This document shows positions 58,243 to 64,000 of a DNA stretch of 64,000 nt, in pieces. The stretch is from Phosphuga atrata (Eukaryota > Arthropoda > Insecta > Coleoptera > Silphidae). Both the position numbers and the translations under genes were made by a program. The notes under the pieces are model-generated. The model had not been told where the DNA came from. It was given only the letters and a program-made list of their open reading frames with translations, and did not search any database. Position 1 is the first letter of the stretch; each line of letters starts with the position of its first letter. The stretch covers positions 37,529,341 to 37,593,340 of the forward strand of contig OX155894.1 of the NCBI GenBank assembly GCA_944588485.1, in the 5' to 3' direction.

Positions 58243-58652
58243 CTTTGGTTACAAGTTTACTATATTCATACAATTATAGTATAATCATATCGTTGTTAGT
58301 TTTGTACCTGTAGTTATCAGAAAGCAAAAAAAATAATTCAAAAACTTACTTTTTATGCACGAAATCTTCAACACTTTGCACTGGCGCTATTTATTTTCGG
58401 TGAACTGTCAATTTTCTGTGGGTGATACCTGCCCAGTGTTGCTATTTCAAAATAAGAATATTTGCTTTATTCCTGCAAAAACTTCGGAGTAAATGATAGC
58501 GACTTTTTCAAAACATAGCACTTTCATGCATTTCTTTTTTCATGCACACTCTTCATAATTAGCACATCAAGAGCACATAATTCTTATCACATAATCATGG
58601 TCTAATCAAATTTGAATTTTGTAGAGGTGGGGTGCTAGTTTTATAGACCTAA

Positions 58653-59149
58653 TGGTTCCGACATAAAACTAAGTTTCAGACTTAAAGGCGAAAATCTGCA
58701 AGTTTGAAATCAGTATCGACCCATTCTTAGGGAACATGCAGTTCGGGGTGAATTTTTCGTATAAGGGTGCGAGCACAAAAATCCTGAATATCATATCTGG
58801 AGAACAGATAATTTTGTAACAATATCGCTTTGGCTAAAACTTGTGTGCTCGAATATTATAGATTTCACCTCTTATGGCTCATTCAGTTCGGGGTGAGTTT
58901 TTCGCACAAGGGGTTGATTCAGTGAATTCGCTTCAGGGTACTTGAAGAGCATTTGGTATCAGTATCCCAATTATTTACATGGGAGGGTGCTAGCTTGTCT
59001 GTTAAGTTAGCACCCCCACTAGTAAAATTTTATTCTTTCGTTGAAGGTTTCGAGCACAAAAATCGTGATTGCGGCACATAATTTGCGGCACATAATTTGC
59101 GGCTCGTCTTATCAAATTTGAATTTTGAAAAAGTGGAGATGCCAGCTTT
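58653..59149 (-). mobile_element. Second terminal segment of the pogo-like family
   Basis: Contains two inverted copies of the roughly 145 bp unit and ends in a terminal repeat (58920-59149) that matches 54932-55160 in reverse complement for over 200 bp, including TTTTACTAGTGGGGGTGCTA. Either it is the real outer right end of the element, or it is an adjacent partial copy. Confidence 0.65.
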
Positions 59150-59547
59150 ATAGACCTTATATAAGATACATACTAGATGCATATAGAACGGCTAGATAAG
59201 ATACACAGACTAGAATAAGAACACGCAGACAAGACTATCTACAAGACTATCTACAAGGCTTACGTTTATATAAAAAGTAAAAAACTAGATGAAATAAATT
59301 AGACAAGAGAAGTATAGATTAAAAGAGTAGTCAGAAAGGATTGAAAAGGAAAAGACAAATATTATCATCTCTACAGTCTTTTCACCTAGACTTTTCTATT
59401 TATGTTAATATGAACATTTCCAATTTGTATATTAAGTATTATCACTCTTACCTTGTATGCATGTTAGTGCCGTCTTTCTAGTTCAGTTATTCTTGTCCAT
59501 GTAATCTTCTATGATCAGCCTTGATTGCTAGTTTAGTTTGTCTAATA
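59150..59547. repeat. GTCTAG-like scattered short repeats
   Basis: 59150-59290 has CTAGATAAGATACACAGACTAG and CAAGACTATCTACAAGACTA, the GTCTAG type in reverse orientation; 59470-59547 has the plus-strand form. The part between is plain A+T-rich sequence. Confidence 0.5.
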
Positions 59548-60410
59548 TAGGCGTCGGCAGACTTTCAATCGAAGAGCTAATTTGTCAAGCAAACGGGATA
59601 ATAAAAGTATGAGTCAATATTTTTGAGAATATTTTCATTTTTCTGATACGCTTCCTATTTTTAATTTTGTTTAGCTTATATCTCAGTTAATTCGAACACA
59701 ATTTTATTGTATAGTATCTCATTTTAAAGATAATTTAATCTAGTTTTAAGAATAATTGCATTAAGCAATTATTACAGATTTTCGAATTGTTTACTATAAT
59801 AAACTCAAATGCTTGAACGAAAAGCGTTGGTGTGTTTGATGTTCGAAGAGCCGCAAATGCAAGAAATTAGGGAAATATTTGGCAAATTCTAGTAAAAATT
59901 TTGAAAATCCATAAACTGTTTGGCCATAAATTCGAAACTAAAATAAATATTTTTTAAATTCTTCCAAAAATGTTGGAAACCTTTTTCCGTCATAAGTTCA
60001 AAACCAAGGTAAATATTTTGGAAAATATTGCATTAGTTTGTCCGTCAATCAAATTATAGAAATTTCCAAATAAACTACACCCGACTTTAAATTAAAACCC
60101 GACACAATAATTTTGAAAGTACTTGAATTTGTTTGTTTCTCCAAATGTTTGAAACTCGCGAAGTAATTTTTTCTTTCCACAAATTCAAAGCCAAAGGAGA
60201 CAATTTCCCTAAATCCATAAAATTTCCTGTTCTCTGCTCTAGCGCCAAAATTTCCTGAAAGGTCACTGTTTTATAAATTTTAAAACAATTTATGAAATAT
60301 TGATTAAAAAGTCAGTAAGCAACTCGAAGCTCAATTGCTTGGACGAACGGCAATGTTTAAAGAGCCTCAAATGCATAAGCAAAGAGCCGCATGCGGTTTA
60401 CCGACCCGTG
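59548..60410. mobile_element. hAT-like non-autonomous element
   Basis: Left end TAGGCGTCGGCAGACTTTCA; right end in reverse complement CACGGGTCGGTAAACCGCAT and GCGGCTCTTTG, a combination common at hAT ends. Flanking octamers (GTCTAATA and CTCCATTA) agree at five of eight positions, so the target duplication is weak. Diverged repeats with CCATAAATTCGAAACTAAA-like cores lie inside. No transposase frame. Confidence 0.6.
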
Positions 60411-61635
60411 CTCCATTAATATCTATGTAGCCTTATGTTCAATCTCCTCTTCTAATATTGTTTGACAAGTTTTGTTTTTTCTAAAAATGTCCGTGTAGTC
60501 CACATCTATGTACAGTTTCTTATATAACCGCAAATATTTAGATATATTCTTATCTGCATAATCGTATCTATTTGCTCTTACCTGTCTAGTGTGTCAAGTC
60601 CTTCAAGACTATTTATCTAGTATTCTGAATTTAGTCCTGTCTGTCTAAGATTTTCTATAAAGTCTAGTTTGTGTAATAGATTCAGCATTCTATTGTATAT
60701 CTAGTCCGTTTAGTCTATTAAAACTTAGTACGTTTCTACCTTGCTTCATATTAAGTTTCATTTTAGAAATTGTTTTGTGATTAAATATTTTAATTAAATA
60801 ACTGTTGGTTGATGTTCAAATATTAAATTTAACAAAACATGTTGAAATTTGCTCAAGAATATTTACGGAAATTCTAATATGCTAAATAGGGAAATAAGCA
60901 GATGGCACCTGAGGTCTTGTCATGTCAATCAATAAACTGGTTGAGATCCGACGAAATTCCGTTTTATACACGCAAGCATAAAGTTATCATATTATCTCCG
61001 TAAATAATATTAAAACCGTTTTTTATGTTTTGTTTGTGCATATTATTAAAAGTTGGAGGGAAAATTTAATTTGTTATTTAGTTTTACATAGAGTATTACT
61101 TAGGAAGAAATGCAGGGAGATATAAACGGGCGAAAGAGGATTTAGTACATAAAGGGAGGATACATCTTACTTTATTTGAGGGGAATATAAATAAATTTTC
61201 TTAAAATAAACACGACTTTATGAAAACTGACTAAGCAAAAGTTCACCAAATACTAGGTTTTTTTCTCCTTTTGTTTAAACTGACATTTAAAAAATATGGA
61301 TGATTGTTATGGTAAGAATATACGAGTTCCGTTGCATATTTCCAAGCTCAAACCGCTTAACATAAGAAACCTTGAGGGCGAAGTCTACACACTCTTTTTT
61401 TTGAATATTGCTACGAGGACCGCAAAAATCAAGTTGAAGGGCGGATAGCGGGCCGGATCCGCTCTTCAACTTTTACCTATCACATTATTATTCTTCATTT
61501 TATTCAAAAAAATTGGTAAATTCAGGTGATTTAAATAATTTGACTAATTTAATAATAAGTTAAAATATATTTTTAAAGGTCCATGGTACACCAATCGGAA
61601 TTTGAATTCTGAGTATATAGGGTTTATCTGAGAAG
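60411..61635. other. A+T-rich spacer with GTCTAG-like units
   Basis: 60575-60740 again shows scattered CTGTCTAGTGTG and CTAGTCCGTTTAGTCT units. The rest has no recognised feature; the 60-codon minus frame at 61287-61469 is not recognisable. Confidence 0.45.
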
Positions 61636-61639
61636 TAAT

Positions 61640-62110
61640 GTCAGTTAAAACTGCCAAAAGCTTTTTTTACTTAAAATGTACTACTTAAATAAAAGTAAAT
61701 TTATCAAAACCATGGCAGTTGTTAAATATAGACAAAACTAATACAACGGTGAAATATATTTTTTAATTTGTTGTGATATATTAGTTAACACTTGACATAT
61801 ATTCAATATTGACTAATCTGTCAGAAAAACACTAACAACTGTCAAATAATAATAAATCTCTTAATACTTTGACAGTTGTCAAATATTGGCAAAACTAATA
61901 GGACAGATGTGAAATATTGTCTACAAATCTATCAAAAATCTTGATAACTGTTTCAATATGCACGTTAAATATTAACTAATCTATAAAAAAAACTTTAACT
62001 ATTATAAAATAAGAATAAATCTATGAATATTTTAACGGTTTTAAAATATTGACAAAATTCATACAAACTTGACAGATGTTACAAATTAATATTTCACAAA
62101 AAAAAACTTG
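61640..62110. repeat. Diverged tandem repeat, roughly 160 bp unit
   Basis: Three units share TTGTTAAATATAGACAAAACTAA-like, GACAGTTGTCAAATATTGGC and AACTAATCTRTMARAAAAAC segments (about 61710, 61870 and 62035). No coding potential. Confidence 0.65.
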
Positions 62111-62491
62111 AAAAACTTAACTAAGCTGTCACCAAATCAAAATAAATTAACAATATCTTGAAAATGCTACACAGAACATTTTTATAGATATTTTCTTTTT
62201 CCTTCGAAAATTATAATAAGATAGTAACTGACTAGTGTTAGGGCATAAAAAGAGGGGAGGAATGTAGAATAAGTATGACAAAACCATAACGAAATAAACT
62301 ATAAACAAATCAAATATACTAAATAATGTTCAGTTTAAACAAGACTACATTAACACTATTTAAAGAATGTTAATTAGACCCCAAAATATGAAAAGTCTAT
62401 TCAATGCATGAATATTCATCAATTGTAAAAGAATTTAATTCCCTTTTTTGTGGTCCAATAATTAAATTTCAATAAATTTTCGAGTGAGATT

Positions 62492-62785
62492 TTGTTCTGT
62501 TTCCCAACGGCGGTCGAAGAAAGGATTTATCACTGGGAAGTTCCGCAAGTCTCGAGAACGCGTGTCCTAATTACAGGATCCAATTTGGACACTAGATTAT
62601 GTGAAATAAGGCCGGCCGACCCCCTCGACATACCCTCCCTGTTTTGGGTCATTAGCACAATTTATCTTGATTATATACACAGGAAGATAAAGATAATGGT
62701 GAGTGTGCAATCAATCACCCATTTCGATTTGAAATCGCCTTCCCGTTGTATTATCATTCATCCTATCCTTTTCAAACTTACCTAA
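62492..62785 (+). CDS. Unrecognised open reading frame, 97 codons
   Basis: Lies in a G+C-richer patch (62500-62650) within A+T-rich sequence. The frame begins MFCFPTAVEERIYHWEVPQV and includes RPADPLDIPSLFWVISTIYL, a mildly hydrophobic stretch. No motif, signal peptide or repeat that I know. It could be an exon, a transposon scrap or chance; a possible splice donor (ATGGTGAGTG) occurs at 62697-62706. I give it little weight as a gene. Confidence 0.2.
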   Translation: MFCFPTAVEERIYHWEVPQVSRTRVLITGSNLDTRLCEIRPADPLDIPSLFWVISTIYLDYIHRKIKIMVSVQSITHFDLKSPSRCIIIHPILFKLT

Positions 62786-64000
62786 TAAACCAAGTTTCTG
62801 ATCGCAATATATGATCGAATCAATAGCCGACATGTTTAGACGGTTAATTCCGTTGTGAGCAAACAAACACATTAAACATGTCATTTAGATAATGCAAAGT
62901 TGTGTTATCTATATAGACGTCTTATATTAAGTTATACGTTTTATAGCACATTTTGTTAGCTGTCGGAGATTGATTTAACTGATTAACTATGTTTCAGAAT
63001 TTCAAATCAGTTTTGTATTAAGTTTCTAAATAATCCTGTCTAAATTATTCAAAACAATTTAAAACATAGGTTTGCAATCGTCACCAGTTAGTTACACTTT
63101 TAAAATATAACCCTTTTGGACATGAATCATATAATATTAAAAATTTAAACGATAATTGTATATATGGGGCACTCCACGTCAACCGGATAACCTTTACCAC
63201 CAAAATTGAGTTCCAGCTAAAAAATCTCCATTAGCTGGAAAAAGTACATAAGTCATTATATCTATTTTATAATGTCCAATTTTTATAAAATCCAATATGG
63301 CGTCCTTATTTGCTGTTCTGTACAAAAACTTGTGTGATCTAAAAATTCTTTTACAATCTTAAAACTTGTATTAATGTACCAGCTTTAACAAACTACTCAA
63401 AAAAAAATGAGGAAACCAATGTAGCGGCTCCAAAGCTCAAAAATTAGCAGAAAAAAGCGTATTTCTCATGCTGTGTCATTATTTTCCGAGGTAAATCAAC
63501 TAATCGCCCAAATTTTGCTTATGGACATATGTGTTAATAGTGGAAATATAAATCAGATAAAAAAAGCATAGGGACCCCAAAATATCTGCTGCAAAGCCCA
63601 AAAAGAGCTAAAAAAACGCAAGGTTTGTCTATGTTTTCTGTAGTTTATGGAGTAATTCAAAAATGTTTTTTTTTTTTATAAAAATCTTCTTGGTGTTCTT
63701 GTCGGAAGCTCTCCGCCTTAAGAAATTATTTTTTTTCTCATTATTTATTTTCCATCATTCTTTTTTTTAAATTATTGTAGTTACTAATTTTTTATTCTTG
63801 CTTTTAATATTGCTATCCTTCGCAACTACTGACAAATAAAAAGATTTGTATAAGAAATTGAAAAAAAAAGAATTTTTTAATTAAATTTCCTTAATATTGT
63901 ATAATAGTTAGAGACTGGGGGGCTTTTAAACATCTCAATACTTTGAACTGTTGATTTGAAAGTACTATATATTTATGTCCAATCCTTTGATGCTTTTATT
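62786..64000. other. A+T-rich spacer with a diverged duplication
   Basis: 63400-63460 and 63570-63625 share AGCGGCTCCAAAGCTCAAAA-like and AAAAAACGYA segments about 170 bp apart. A hairpin TTCCAGCTAAAAAATCTCC then ATTAGCTGGAA lies at 63211-63240. Nothing else recognised. Confidence 0.45.

Larger units (their letters stand above)
54932..58652 (-). mobile_element. Pogo/jerky-like DNA transposon with subterminal repeat array
   Basis: The left end (GTCTATAAAGCTGGCAACCC at 54932) and the right end at about 58652 (reverse complement GGTCTATAAAACTAGCACCCC) form inverted repeats, continuing with ACCTCTNCAAAATTCAAATTTG. Between them a transposase is encoded on the minus strand at the right, and a tandem array of subterminal repeats fills the left 1.5 kb. 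A second, better-matching inverted copy of the left end lies at 59149, so the true outer limit may be there. Confidence 0.72.

Overview
The window is a dense transposable-element graveyard from an animal nuclear genome, most probably an insect or other arthropod. That placement is inferred from the mix of elements (Penelope-like elements, a LOA/I-type LINE with RNase H, an R1-type LINE, a LINE of the kind often annotated 'craniofacial development protein 2-like', BEL/Pao and Ty3/gypsy LTR elements, mariner, Harbinger, hAT and pogo-like DNA transposons), from the high A+T content, and from more than a dozen long (TA)n tracts. I found no host protein gene, tRNA, rRNA or CRISPR array. Almost every coding stretch belongs to a mobile element, and nearly all are broken by stops, frameshifts or truncation.

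Layout. 1-5.9 kb: an inverted cluster of Penelope-like element (PLE) copies with (TA)n tracts and two recurring non-coding modules, here called X and Y. 5.9-9.6 kb: a minus-strand LINE with a coiled-coil ORF1 and a decayed ORF2, between (TA)n tracts. 11-15.7 kb: a LINE-like scrap, two mariner-type transposase relics and a 1.07 kb TIR element inside (TA)n. 17-20.8 kb: a decayed BEL/Pao element. 21-22.2 kb: a repeated inverted unit. 23.2-24.8 kb: a nearly full-length mariner-like element with about 200 bp inverted repeats. 25.4-27.5 kb: a second PLE family relic, two adjacent minisatellites and a GTCTAG-rich array. 27.6-29.0 kb: an R1-type LINE tail inserted in that array. 30.5-33.3 kb: a decayed LINE. 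34.7-36.2 kb: a 297 bp TIR element with a hammerhead-like motif, then a hAT-type element with a perfect 8 bp target duplication. 37.4-42.8 kb: a full-length but inactivated Ty3/gypsy element with two LTRs and a 4 bp target duplication. 43.5-46 kb: a LINE 3' end, the best preserved PLE copy, and a stray gypsy integrase fragment. 46.3-53.55 kb: a LOA-like LINE split by a nested CR1-like LINE and followed by a deleted Harbinger element. 54.9-59.15 kb: a pogo-like transposon with a long array of roughly 145 bp subterminal repeats. 59.5-60.4 kb: a hAT-like element. The remainder is A+T-rich spacer with local tandem repeats.

The elements interact mainly by nesting. LINEs, PLEs and TIR elements repeatedly begin or end at (TA)n; the R1-type LINE sits in a GTCTAG array; the CR1-like LINE interrupts the LOA ORF2; the Harbinger element follows the LOA 3' region directly. 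Family assignments rest on protein motifs read by eye. Clade names, boundaries lacking target duplications, and the host group are inferences.
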